A stretch of DNA of 64,000 bases from assembly GCF_027943255.1 (NCBI RefSeq), contig NC_072897.1, positions 25,916,044-25,980,043 on the forward strand, in the 5' to 3' direction. The position numbers were made by a program, and so were the translations under genes. This stretch comes from Anastrepha obliqua (taxonomy: Eukaryota > Arthropoda > Insecta > Diptera > Tephritidae). Shown piece after piece: positions 33,641 to 43,793 of the stretch (position 1 is the first letter of the stretch; each line of letters starts with the position of its first letter). The notes beneath the pieces were generated by a model. It worked only from the letters and a program-made list of their open reading frames with translations. It was not told where the DNA came from and ran no database searches.

Positions 33641-33801
33641 ATATATCTATATATATACATATAACATATACAAATTTAGCCGTTTTTCGCATTGTGATGA
33701 ACTTTACGGAGAATGCCACATTGAAGAGACACATGTGGAGAAGGTTTGTAACTATGTTTGGTTAAAATCTCCTTTACTTCTTCGTCAACACACAGTATAC
33801 A

Positions 33802-34104
33802 AATTAATTATCTTCACATTGATAATTTTAAAAAAAATTTATTTTTTCCGGAGCAGCTCCGTCTTTATTTCACAATTGAAAAATATCAACTAAACTTTAC
33901 AAAATTTCTTAAAGCTAATTTAACCTATGCATTCCCTCATTCACCTGTTATGCCGCGTGACAATATTCGCGGAATTTCACTTGTTGCCGTTCACACGGTT
34001 TATTACAGACAGAGCGTCAGCAAAAAGATCGAGCAACTGAGGTGGATCAACTTTCAGCGGAAACGCGTGTAGTGAATGAACTTTAAATATAAGTAGCGTT
34101 AACT
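33802..34104 (-). repeat. Gypsy-A 3' LTR
   Basis: 303 bp. Matches the other copy at 47853-48154 with only a few differences by eye (for example CCGGAGCAGC against GCGGAGCAAC), suggesting a fairly recent provirus. Confidence 0.9.
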
Positions 34105-34114
34105 CCTCCCTTCT
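34105..34114 (-). other. Gypsy-A polypurine tract
   Basis: On the coding strand AGAAGGGAGG directly abuts the LTR start AGTTAAC, the expected plus-strand primer site. Confidence 0.75.
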
Positions 34115-34214
34115 TAAAAACGATTGTCCTCGATCGTCTTATTAGAAATAGGGGAGGGCATGTAGTCGAAGATTTGAATAACTAACGACGTTTCCTAGTT
34201 GGTTATTATTTGTG

Positions 34215-35449
34215 TTAATTGATGCATCTGGGAGATAAGGTGCTGGTCCTTAGGTCGACTAATTTGAATGGTTCCGTTGGTACTTCTTGGATGATTATTT
34301 TTGATGTGGGTTTTATCCAAAATTTGAAGGTTATTATTATTGCTGTGAAGATTATTGCTAGTCCTAGCATTGCGCTCTTATTAATTGTCGAATCTGTTCT
34401 TAACAGATTTATCTTTTTCGTGTTGTTAATATGTAGTTCGTTGAGGGCTTCTAATGATAAAATGTTGATGCGTTCCCTTTCTAGCGGTGTTGGCTGTATG
34501 ATCGCTGGTTCTGCTGTCAACGTAGACATTTCGATATTGGTGAAAGTTTCGTTATTGATGCTCAATGATGTGTTGTGAAACTTGATTAGATAAGTACCAG
34601 TAATTTTTCGCTGCTCTTTTTCCGTTTTTAGTGTTCCATTGAAGTCGTTTAGTAAGATTATCCCAGGCTATATTTCCTCGATTGTTGGTACGTGTTGATT
34701 ATTACTTATTGTGCAAAATGATTTTCTACTACTTAGTATTTGAGGGATGCAGGTGCTGTTACTAATATTAATTATGTTATTTCTCTCACAAATTTTTATT
34801 TCATTGTATTTCATACATTTATTCTTAATTCCATATATTTCATTTTTGTTTTTTAGTATTTCCTCGAAATCAAGTTTAGTAATTTCTTTATTTCTCTTAA
34901 CTGGTCTTATTATAATATTCTTATAAGTAATATTGTTTGTCAGTGGTATTTTTACCAAATATAAAATTCTTGACTCTTTAGTTATTACATTAACTTTTGC
35001 ATATTCTAATGCTTCTTCAACTGATGCGAATGGCATTCTTTCTTCTTTTAATTTCATGATTGCTATCTCAATTTCTTTTTTATTCAACAATATTGTATTC
35101 ATAATTCCAATTTTAGTCCATTGAATGGCGTATTTAATGTTTACTAATTCTTCTTTAATAATTCTTATTTTACTTTCCAGATTCAGAGTTATTTCACTTA
35201 TTACATAATTGTCTTTTCTTATCGAATTTAGTAGTTGATTTCCTAATGTTGTTAAGTTGTTAATTCTTTCATTGAAAACTTCATTAATTATTACTTGATC
35301 ATTATTATTTTCCTTTAGTTTGTTTAGATCATTATTCAAAATATCAAAATCTTCGCGGTCAGGAGTACCAGCAATGTACTTCCATGCCGTACCTAATGCA
35401 TTAATAGCTCTCTTATTTCTAAATTCCATTTTTGGTTTTATATTCGAAC
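34215..35449 (-). pseudogene. Gypsy-A Env, C-terminal part, interrupted by TAG
   Basis: Resumes after the mariner TA. A furin-type cleavage site RNKR precedes a hydrophobic, Gly/Ala-rich segment (AINALGTAWKYIAG) in the position of the errantivirus fusion peptide. A coiled-coil-rich ectodomain with numerous Asn residues and four or more Cys follows. TAG at 34668-34670 stops the frame, but the same frame is open again to 34215 and holds the transmembrane segment (AMLGLAIIFTAIIITF) and a short tail. At this position Gypsy-B has a Gln codon, so a single CAG to TAG change is likely. Env would mediate membrane fusion in an active element; this copy is broken twice. Confidence 0.8.
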
Positions 35450-35451
35450 TA

Positions 35452-36688
35452 TGAATAAGTTCGTGCGGTTTTACAACAGATGGCGTAACTTGATTATTAT
35501 TCCATCCACATTTCCAAACATTCATTGGAGAGCTACTGTCGTAAGGCACAAACGTCAGTATAAGTTTTTTATTTGAAGCGTAAACAACAATATTTTTACC
35601 ACACTTGAAAATGTCGAATTTCGTGCCAAATAATGTGTTTTTGCGGGGAATTCTTCTTCATTATTTTAATATGAAGAAAAAAGCAGCCGAAAGTCATCGT
35701 ATCTTGGTGGAAGTTTATGGTGAGCATGCTCTAGCTGAGCTAACGTGCCAGAAGTGGTTTGCACGCTTTAAAAGTGGTGATTTTGGCTTGGAAGACGAAG
35801 AACGCGAGGGTGCGCCGCCAAAGTTCATGGATACCGAATTGGAGGAATTGCTCGATCAAGATCCGGCTCAAACGCAAGAAGAGGTTGCAAAAACTTTGGG
35901 AGTTGATCAATCAACCATTTCCAAACGTTTAAAAGCCATGGGAATGATCCGAAAGGTAGGCCATTGGGTGCCGTATGAATTGAAGCCAAGAGACGTTGAA
36001 CGCCGTTTTATGGCATGCGAACAACTGCTTCAACGGCACAAAAGAAAGGGTTTTTTGCATCGAATTGTGACTGGCGATGAAAAGTGGGTCCATTACGACA
36101 ATCCAAAACGTCGGGCAACGTATGGATACCCTGGCCATGCTTCAACATCGACGTCGGCGCAGAATATTCATGGCCTGAAGGTTATGCTGTGTATCTGGTG
36201 GGACCAGCTGGGTTTTGTGTATTATGAGCTACTGAAACCGAATGAAACGATTACGGGGGATGTCTACCGACGACAATTGATGCGTTTGAGCCGAGCCGAT
36301 AGACACGACAAAGTTATTTTGCAACATGACAATGCTCGGCCACATGTTGCACAAGTGGTCAAAACATACTTAGAAACGCTCAAATGGGATGTCCTACCCC
36401 ACCCGCCGTATAGTCCAGACCTTGCGCCATCCGATTACTATCTCTTCCGATCGATGCAACATGGCCTGGCTGACCAGCACTTCCGTAATTACGATGAAGT
36501 CAAAAAATGGATCGATTCGTGGATTGCGGCAAAACCGATCGAATTTTTCACAAAGGGAATCCGTGAATTGCCAGAAAGATGGGAAAAAGTAGTAGTAAGC
36601 GATGGACAATACTTTGAATATTAAATTTGTAACCATTTTACGTCAATAAAGTTTCAAATTTCGAAAAAAAACCGCACGAACTTATTCA
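35452..36688 (+). mobile_element. Mariner element, mellifera-like, apparently intact
   Basis: Inverted ends TGAATAAGTTCGTGCGGTTT at 35452 and the complementary AAACCGCACGAACTTATTCA ending at 36688, with TA on both sides (35450-35451, 36689-36690). 1237 bp, the usual mariner length. It lies in the Gypsy-A env on the opposite strand. Long inverted repeats and an uninterrupted transposase suggest a young, possibly mobile copy. Confidence 0.93.
35611..36624 (+). CDS. Mariner transposase (DD34D), uninterrupted
   Basis: 337 residues from ATG 35611, close to the usual 345. The in-frame TTG two codons upstream is not a likely start. The N-terminal paired-like DNA-binding region has two helix-turn-helices (LTCQKWFARFKSGDF and TLGVDQSTISKRLKAMG), then the WVPYEL linker motif. 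The catalytic core has IVTGDEKWVHYDN (Asp), VILQHDNARPHVA (Asp) and YSPDLAPSDYYLFRSM (third Asp, DD34D spacing). No frameshift or stop. The WVPHEL-type linker is changed to WVPYEL, and the YSPDLAP motif is intact. Composition of the core suggests the mellifera subfamily rather than irritans or mauritiana; that is inference. Activity cannot be judged from sequence alone. Confidence 0.92.
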   Translation: MSNFVPNNVFLRGILLHYFNMKKKAAESHRILVEVYGEHALAELTCQKWFARFKSGDFGLEDEEREGAPPKFMDTELEELLDQDPAQTQEEVAKTLGVDQSTISKRLKAMGMIRKVGHWVPYELKPRDVERRFMACEQLLQRHKRKGFLHRIVTGDEKWVHYDNPKRRATYGYPGHASTSTSAQNIHGLKVMLCIWWDQLGFVYYELLKPNETITGDVYRRQLMRLSRADRHDKVILQHDNARPHVAQVVKTYLETLKWDVLPHPPYSPDLAPSDYYLFRSMQHGLADQHFRNYDEVKKWIDSWIAAKPIEFFTKGIRELPERWEKVVVSDGQYFEY

Positions 36689-36690
36689 TA

Positions 36691-36982
36691 GTCCTATTAT
36701 TACTAGGGATATGTCTATCTGAGACTTAAGGATGGGGTAGAAAAGGTTGTTAGCGGGAATATTCTTGTTAAGGTAGGTTAGTACGTCTTTTAAAAAATTG
36801 TCGTATTGGTCCAGGTCAATATGGTGTACTATCTTGAATGTCTCTTCTTGTATTTTAGCTTGTCCGTCATTGATCGTTATTAAATGATTTTTAGAGTAGT
36901 CTAGTATTTCCATTTCTGTTAAGCTAGTGGTCGTCATGATTAGTATGGTTAGTATTAGTAGGATGTCCTTGTTGTCTGTCAT
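36691..36982 (-). pseudogene. Gypsy-A Env, N-terminal part
   Basis: ATG 36982 opens with a hydrophobic signal peptide (ILLILTILIMTTTSL), then an acidic, Asp/Ile-rich start of the surface subunit. The reading is cut by the mariner TA at 36690, after which translation would run into the terminal repeat and stop. The remaining distance to the furin site is short, so the surface subunit appears strongly reduced compared with typical errantivirus Env. Confidence 0.65.
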
Positions 36983-37065
36983 ATTGTTTCTATAGAAATC
37001 AGAAAATTGTTAGTTTTTGATATCAGGATTATAATTATAACTATTTTGTTTTATGTAAATTTTTA

Positions 37066-38389
37066 TTATTGCCTAATTAATCCTTTATGAATTGTTCTGC
37101 CTGATTGAGTGATAACTGTACTATTTTCGTTTTCTTTTACCGTTTCTTCTTTGTATCTACATGAAAGTTTGTTTCCTATTCTTTTGTTGGTTTTTACAAA
37201 TATAATATCTCCTGGGTTATAGTCTTTAAAAACTTGTCTATTTTTATTGTGATAGTTAAGATCCTTTACTTGTTTTGCTTTCAATCTATTAATATTTTCA
37301 TTTCTATCTTTTTGTAATTCCAAAGGATTTGTTGATACTCTTCTTCCGAAGAATAACTCGATTGGTTTTTGGTTGGTAGTGGAATGAATTGTGTAGTTGT
37401 ATTTGTACATGGATTTTTCTAATAAGTCTTGAAATGAGGTATGAATTTTCTCGGCTTTTATGCATCTCATGATTTCTCCTATAGTTGAAAGGAATCTTTC
37501 TATTTGTCCATTGACAGTACTGGTGTAAGGGGGTGCTCTGAAAACTGCTATATTAAATTGATCTTTTATCAAATGAGTTATTGGGTGTGATCCCAAAGAT
37601 TTTTCGTTATCGATGACTATTTTTTCGGGGATTCCGTAGTTTAAAAGGATTTCTCTCAAGGGTTGTATTATATCTTGGGTTGCTCTAGAATTTACTATTT
37701 TTGCTTGGGCATACTTCGAGAATTTATCTATGGCTGTTAGTATTACTTTTTTGTGAGTATGGTAAATGTCGAGGTGAACTATTTGTCCTGGATATTGAGG
37801 AATAGGAGTTGATTGTAATAGTGGTTTCGTAGGATGTCGTTCGTATTTCTGTTCCTTGCATATTTTACACTGTTTAACGATTCTATCGATTTTCGCTTGC
37901 ATTTGTGGGAAGTAAAAGTTTCTTAGAATTTGTGCTTTATTTTCGCGACCATTTCTGTGAGCGCGTTTGTGTTCTTTAATTATTTCATTATTCTGTTCTG
38001 TTTCGTTAGGTAAGTCTTTTACTATGTTTCTTGCGAATCTTACTCTGCAGTTGCTAAAATGAATTGGGTAAATTTCTTGGATTTTTCCTAAGGTGTTCTC
38101 GTCAGTATGAAGGCCATTAATAACTGAGGGGTTTAGATATCTTTTCAGAAGATTTATTAAGTTTTGTTGGTTGAATTCGGTTTCAGTAATGTTATGCCTA
38201 TGATAAGTTGGAAATATAATTTGAAATTGATAAGATGACGTTTCTTCTATTTTAAGAAAAATTTGATTCTTGAACACATTTATTGGTTCTTGGGCTATTG
38301 GTATCAAATGATGCGAAGAACTAATGTCGCTGTGGATAGTTTCGCTTAGTGAATTATTGTCATTTTCAGAATTTGTTAGATGGTTGATT
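37066..38389 (-). CDS. Gypsy-A Pol, integrase part (uninterrupted)
   Basis: The longest intact stretch of Gypsy-A. From the end of the target duplication at 38389 it reads through the RNase H-integrase spacer into the zinc-binding HHCC motif (HKRAHRNGRENK, CKICKEQK), the catalytic core with VHLDIYH (Asp), IVIDNEKSL (Asp) and NGQIERFLSTIGE (Glu), then a basic C-terminal domain with DYNPGDIIFVK, ending in TAA at 37066. Integrase joins viral cDNA to host DNA. It is separated from the rest of pol by the LOA-like insertion, so the first residues of the open frame above 38389 belong to that element, not to pol. Confidence 0.85.
38377..38389 (+). repeat. Target-site duplication, left (LOA-like element)
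   Basis: TAGATGGTTGATT, identical to 43781-43793. It lies in the Gypsy-A pol coding sequence on the other strand. Confidence 0.92.
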
Positions 38390-38751
38390 GATGGCTGGCA
38401 AAAATCCTCCACTGAACCCGCCCAGAGGGTGCCGGCTGGTAATAGGTACCACAGTAGTCCTGAAATAGGAGGTACCTAACTAAGCTAATTATACAAAGTC
38501 TGGTGTTCGCTACTCCTCAATAGTACAACATCATTCGGAGTATCTTTAGCATGGTCGGGGGTAAAGGGCTGGATCAAGGTGTAATGCGACCCGTGCCGAG
38601 GATCTGTCAGGCTGGGGGCCCTTTTCAAAAATAACTCAGTCGTAAACGGAGCTTACGGATACCTGGCGCCCTCCGTAATAGCTAGCCTTACCTACGTACC
38701 TGGAGCTATGCGTAGGCGGACTTCTCCTTCTCCAACACTCGTGGGTCCAAA

Positions 38752-40113
38752 ATGAATATTGGCAAATCTAAAAATAAAAATTCTATGGAGACCGGTTCCT
38801 CCGCTAAAGGACCGGAAGGAGCTTCCAGCTCTGCAAAAAGGGCAGCGTCCTTGACGAGCCTCTCTTCAGCCCCAGTTGCGACTGAGGCCAAGCCTAGTCA
38901 AAATTCGGTGGCTAACAAATCTACGGCTGGTAATTTGGTCCAGCCAAACAAGCAACTGTTGCGACAACCGAAAGTTGGTTGTCAAGCTGAGGTAACTGCG
39001 ACCTCAGTCAGCGCTAAAAGCAGTTCTCAGGTCCAGAAATGGCCTACAATAAAAATTTCCGACCCGTCAAAGGCTGGGTACCAGGAAAGGCGCAATGCGG
39101 CCAGGTTACTCACTAGGGTACACTCAACGCCACCAGCTGGGGAAGAACTCACTAAGGAGCTGCAAGAGGCGATCGAGTGGGCGAAGGCGGTACTACCCAA
39201 TTTCCAAATTGAGCGTCCGGTGCATCCGGACATATCTAAGCGTCAGAGGTCAGCCGAGGGGGACAGCTCGCAGGCAAAGAAAATAAGGTTGCACAATGTT
39301 ACGCCACACAAGTCTTTTGCGGAGGTTGCAAAAAACCGCATCATAATAGGCGTTGTAGACGAAAACGACCCTGAAGGAAAAATCCCCAAGAACCAGTGGA
39401 AATGGGTGAATGCTGCGCTGACGAAAGTAGCGATGGAGGTTATGATCAGCAACCCTGGGCCTCCTCCTTCCTGTACAGATGCAGGGTGGTATCAGGGTCA
39501 AATAAAGATAGTTGCTTGCGACGACGAAAGGTCGGTGCAGCTTTACAAGATTGCCATCTCTAAAGTTGGCGAAGTATATCCCGGTGCCAAGCTGGCGGTG
39601 GTCGAGAAGAAGGAAATTCCGTCTCGTCCAAGAGCAAGAGTTTGGTTACCAACAACTCCATCAGAGCCTGAGGATATCATGCAGCTGTTAAGAGCATGCA
39701 ATCCTAATCTTCCAGCTGACAAATGGAAATTTGTCAAGTCTTTTGAGGAGAAGTCAACCACCGAGGTGGAGTCGAAAAGAGCCACTATGCAAGTCATGTT
39801 ACTGCGGACTGAGGACTCACTAGAGCCATTGGCGAAGAGCGATGACGAAGTCAATTATGGCTTCTGTAAGATTAAAATCAGGACATACAGAAGCGACACG
39901 TTAGACCAGCTTGCTGATGATGAAGATTCGTCTAGCGAGATGGACGTGCAAGAAAAAGAGTCTATAGGCGATGTCGACAGTATTGGACACGCTTCTTCTG
40001 GGGCGGATTTGACAGAAGACTTTGCCAACCTATTGTCGGAGAAAGAGCTCCTGGGTGAGGTAGACGCAGATGTAACCAATGAGGCTCCTTCAAATAAATC
40101 TGCACCACAGTAA
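38752..40113 (+). CDS. LOA-like ORF1 protein (DUF4780-like)
   Basis: 453 residues from ATG 38752. A Ser/Ala/Lys-rich low-complexity N-terminal 140 residues precede a helical segment (ELTKELQEAIEWAKAVLPNF) and a basic KRQRSAEG patch. A compact domain near residues 195-390 follows (RIIIGVVDENDPEGKIPKN, WYQGQIKIVACDDERSVQLY, RPRARVWLPTT) with the look of the DUF4780 domain found in insect non-LTR ORF1 proteins. An acidic tail closes it. No CCHC knuckle is visible. ORF1 proteins bind element RNA. The stop overlaps the start of ORF2 by 35 bases in another frame, pointing to reinitiation or frameshifting for ORF2 expression. Confidence 0.75.
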   Translation: MNIGKSKNKNSMETGSSAKGPEGASSSAKRAASLTSLSSAPVATEAKPSQNSVANKSTAGNLVQPNKQLLRQPKVGCQAEVTATSVSAKSSSQVQKWPTIKISDPSKAGYQERRNAARLLTRVHSTPPAGEELTKELQEAIEWAKAVLPNFQIERPVHPDISKRQRSAEGDSSQAKKIRLHNVTPHKSFAEVAKNRIIIGVVDENDPEGKIPKNQWKWVNAALTKVAMEVMISNPGPPPSCTDAGWYQGQIKIVACDDERSVQLYKIAISKVGEVYPGAKLAVVEKKEIPSRPRARVWLPTTPSEPEDIMQLLRACNPNLPADKWKFVKSFEEKSTTEVESKRATMQVMLLRTEDSLEPLAKSDDEVNYGFCKIKIRTYRSDTLDQLADDEDSSSEMDVQEKESIGDVDSIGHASSGADLTEDFANLLSEKELLGEVDADVTNEAPSNKSAPQ

Positions 40114-43100
40114 AGCAGCCACAGCAGCCCTTGTTGAACTAATGGCGGCAGAAAATCCTGATATTGTCCTCATTCAGGAGCCATGGGTGAGACAAGGGCG
40201 CATATGCGGATTGAGGGCTCCGCACTATAAGCTTTACGCTGCCAGCTGTGCAGGTAAAAGTAGGACATGCGTACTAGCTAAATCTAAACTTAACGTTTTC
40301 TTAATCCCGAAATATAGCAATGAAGACTTCACGACGGTAAGCTGGGAAGCAGTTGACATCGAATTTCGTATGGCATCGATGTACTTGGCCCACGAAGAAC
40401 CTGTACCACCACAACTGTTGGTAGATTTGATATCGGACAGCGAAGCCTCCAAATGCAGACTAATACTGGGTGGTGACGTGAATGCACACCACTCTGTATG
40501 GGGAAGCTCGGATATCAACGAACGTGGTGAGTTACTTTTCAATTACATTTTATGTACTAAATTGCTGTTATGTAATCGTGGGAACGATCCTACTTTTATA
40601 ATCAGGAATCGTCAGGAAGTTCTTGACATCACCCTAGTCTCAGATTGTTTAATAGATAAGGTGGTTCAATGGAGAGTATTAGAGAAGCACTCCTTCTCAG
40701 ACCATCGCTATATTGAACTAATAGTAGAAGAAGAAATCCCTCAACCAACTATTTTTAGGAACTACAGGAGGACCAACTGGCAGATGTATAATTACGAGTT
40801 GGAGAGAAATCTTCCCGAAATTCCCCCTTATTATCCAGAAAACGAGGAAGAATTAGATAAGCTAGTCAATTTGTTTACCGGAACATGTTGTAAAGCGCTA
40901 AATAAGTCCTGCCCTCTTGTCAGGCACAAGGGGAAGACAAAACCCCCATGGTGGTCCTCAGAACTTAGCCTTCATAAGATTGTAATATATGTAGAACACT
41001 ATTTAATAAGGCGAAATACTCTAATTTGGAAGACGATTGGGACTTCTATTATGAGCAACTCAAAGTCTATAAAAAGGAGTTGAGGAAAGCAAAAAGATCT
41101 TCATGGAGGTCGTTCTGTGAGGATATAGAAACTACAGCGGAAGCTTCTCGCTTAAGAAAGGTCTTGGCTAGATCAACGACATCTATTGGCTTTTTACAGA
41201 AGCCAGACAACGGCTGGGCGACTTCTACCAAGGAGTCGCTAAGTTTACTATTAGATACCCACTTTCCGGGGAGCTCTGAAGTCTATAACTCGGGCCCTAC
41301 CCGAACTTGCAACCCCAGAGTATCAGAATTTGAGATTAGCTCAGATATCTCAGACATAATCAATGGAACTAATATTACTTGGGCTATAGGAAATTTTAAG
41401 CCGTACAAATCGCCAGGCCCTGATGGGATAATACCGGCACAACTTCAGCAGTCTCTGGCTCATATCACAGGGTGGTTAGTAACCATTTTCAAAAGTACTC
41501 TTCAGTTAAATCACATTCCCTCAGCATGGAGGGAGGTTAAGGTCATCTTTATCCCGAAGGCAGGTAGAAGCTCGCATACCAAACCTAAGGACTTCAGACC
41601 GATTAGTCTATCATCTTTTCTACTGAAAACATTAGAAAAGCTGATTGACTCGGCTATCAGGAATAGCATACCCCACTCACGTATGTCCAAATCGCAACAT
41701 GCCTACTGTAAAGGAAAATCTACAGAGACGGCCCTAAACTCACTGGTCACATCAATTGAAAGCTCATTTGAAGTTAAAGATTATTCACTGGCAGCCTTTT
41801 TAGATATCGAAGGAGCTTTTAACAATATCCTGCCTAAGGTCATAACGAACACGCTGTCAGACCTGCGCATTTCCGGAACCTTTGTGAATTTCATTGAGCA
41901 GTTGCTTACGAGCAGGTTCGTGAATTCGACGTTGGGCTCTTCGGTGATGCGCAGATCTGTCTGTAGAGGTACTCCTCAGGGCGGGGTACTTTCTCCTCTT
42001 CTGTGGAATCTAGCAATGAACAAGTTGTTGTTGGATCTGGAGGAGAGGAGAATTAAGGTTGTGGCCTACGCGGACGATGTAGCTATATTAATAAGGGGGA
42101 AGTTTCCAGACACCCTCTGCAGTCTAATGAATAGAACCTTAAAATATGTGGATACTTGGGCCAAAACATGTGGTTTGAGCCTGAATGCGGCCAAAACGGA
42201 ACTAGTGTTGTTTACAAGGAAATATAAAATTCCCGACTGTCGGCCTCTGACACTCAATGGAACTCTTTTGCTGGTCGGTGAAAAGGCCAGGTACTTAGGT
42301 TTAACCCTTGACAGGAAACTTTCATGGAAGCTGAATGTTCAGGAAAGAATAAAGAAGGCTGCTACGGCGCTTTATTCCTGTAAGAGAACTGTAGGCTTAG
42401 CCCCCAAAATAGTTCACTGGCTATATACGGCCATTGTCAGACCAATTATGACCTACGGAGTCCTGGTCTGGTGGCCATCCCTTGATAAGAAAACTTCCAT
42501 TAAGAAACTAGAGAGTATTCAGAGGGCGGCAAGCCTCAGTATTACTGGGGCGCTCAAAACAACGCCAACTTCGGCTCTAAGCGTTATGTTGCATCTACTA
42601 CCAATTGACCTACATTGTAGACAACTGGCCGCCAAAGCGGCTCTAAGATTGAGGGAATCATCGATGCTCAAGACAAGCAAATGGGGACACTCGCGCATAC
42701 TTGGGATGTTTCCAGGTATTCCTAATATCACCGACTTTTGTGACTCGGTGAATACATACCTAGACAGGCCTTATACAGTCCATTTTCCATCCAGAGAGGA
42801 CTGGGTGAATGGGTTAACAAACAACGAAAACGGGGTTAATATATATACGGACGGCTCTAAACTCAATGATCAAGTGGGAGGTGGTGTATATTCGGAAACT
42901 ATTTTCGCCAATTTATCCTTTCGCTTACCTGATCATTGTAGCGTATTCCAGGCCGAAATCCTGGCAATCTCAGAAAGCCTTTTAATGCTAAATAAAAGCG
43001 TAGTCACTGTTAGAGATATCTTCATTTATTCCGATAGTCAGGCAGCTCTGAAATCGCTTCTATCAAGCAAACACTCGTCTAAGACAGTAAAGGAGTGTTA

Positions 43101-43692
43101 CAAATTATTAACAACACTTGCACAGTACTTTTCTATTAATCTACTCTGGGTGCCAGGACACAGTAACATTAAAGGTAACTGTAAGGCAGATGAGTTAGCT
43201 AGATTAGGCTCCTCGCTCCAAATTAGTCAGGACAGGCTTGACATACCTATGCCCTTGGCAACATGTAAACTTTTGATAGACAGATACACCATTAGTGCTG
43301 CTAACTCCAACTGGAGGCAGTTAAACACCTGCGCTATAAGTAGGCAAGCGTGGCCCGAATGGAACATGGGTCGCACTAAGAGTCTACTTAAGTTAGGCAG
43401 GAGGGATCTAAGGATTGTAGTAGGTGTCCTATCTGGGCACTGTCTAATAGGAAGACATGCCAGTAGATTAGGGGCACCATCTAATGACTACTGTAGAAGC
43501 TGTCAAGATATAGAGGAGGTAGAGACAATCGAACACCTTCTATGCGGGTGCATGGCTCTGTGTAGAAGGCGGTGGAGATTGCTCGGTTTCGCTTTTCTGG
43601 ACAGCATTGCAGATGTTGCAAATCTCAAACTATCTAGTATAGCTAGCTTTTTAAAGGCCACACAATGGTTTAGAGAGGACCAAGTTGAGTAG
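40079..43692 (+). pseudogene. LOA-like ORF2: endonuclease, reverse transcriptase, RNase H, one frameshift
   Basis: ATG 40079 opens with the APE endonuclease: LLQINLHHSKAA (Asn), VLIQEPW (Glu), LGGDVNAHHSVWGS (Asp, Asn) and HSFSDHRYI (catalytic SDH). Near 40978 the frame slips by one base, apparently a deletion, since a TAA at 40975 bars the downstream frame from extending further left. From there one frame runs to 43692: FKPYKSPGPDGIIPAQL, FLDIEGAFNNI, RGTPQGGVLSPLLWN, VAYADDVAIL with an intact YADD box near 42070, the thumb, then RNase H (IYTDGSKLND, FQAEILAI, IYSDSQAAL, PGHSNIKGNCKADEL) and a Cys-His motif (CRSCQDIEEVETIEHLLC). All catalytic residues are present; the single slip is the only lesion found. 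Confidence 0.88.
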
Positions 43693-43761
43693 GATAGGAC
43701 AGTTCCGGTGGTATCACAAAGGGCCTCTAACTGGCCTAGGTGCGTCGTAGGACAGCCACTT

Positions 43762-43793
43762 CACCTAACCTAACCTAACCTAGATGGTTGATT
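43762..43793 (+). repeat. (CCTAA)n tail and right target duplication
   Basis: CACC then three CCTAA-type units up to 43780, followed by the duplication TAGATGGTTGATT at 43781-43793. The related truncated copy ends in (CTAC)n instead, so the tail sequence is variable. Confidence 0.9.

Larger units (their letters stand above)
38390..43780 (+). mobile_element. Full-length LOA-like non-LTR retrotransposon
   Basis: 5391 bp bounded by a perfect 13-bp duplication. It contains a 362-bp 5' leader, ORF1, ORF2 with endonuclease, RT and RNase H, a short 3' end and a (CCTAA)n tail at 43762-43780. The first base after the left duplication marks a full-length 5' end. The exact duplication and near-intact frames imply recent insertion, later than Gypsy-A. 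A C-terminal RNase H in ORF2 supports the LOA (or I/R1-superfamily) group; clade assignment needs a tree. Confidence 0.9.

Noticed and set aside
33798..33801. Target-site duplication for Gypsy-A
   Set aside because: TACA on the left and TGTA on the right do not match, so no duplication is claimed.
35452..35549. N-terminal extension of the Gypsy-A Env frame
   Set aside because: It is the reverse reading of the mariner terminal region; authentic Env sequence begins at 35449.
38390..38412. Extra N-terminal residues of the Gypsy-A integrase frame
   Set aside because: They are translated from the 5' end of the inserted LOA-like element and do not belong to pol.
39027..39501. Minus-strand open frames inside the LOA-like ORF1
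   Set aside because: Shadows of the plus-strand gene, whose motifs and length are convincing.
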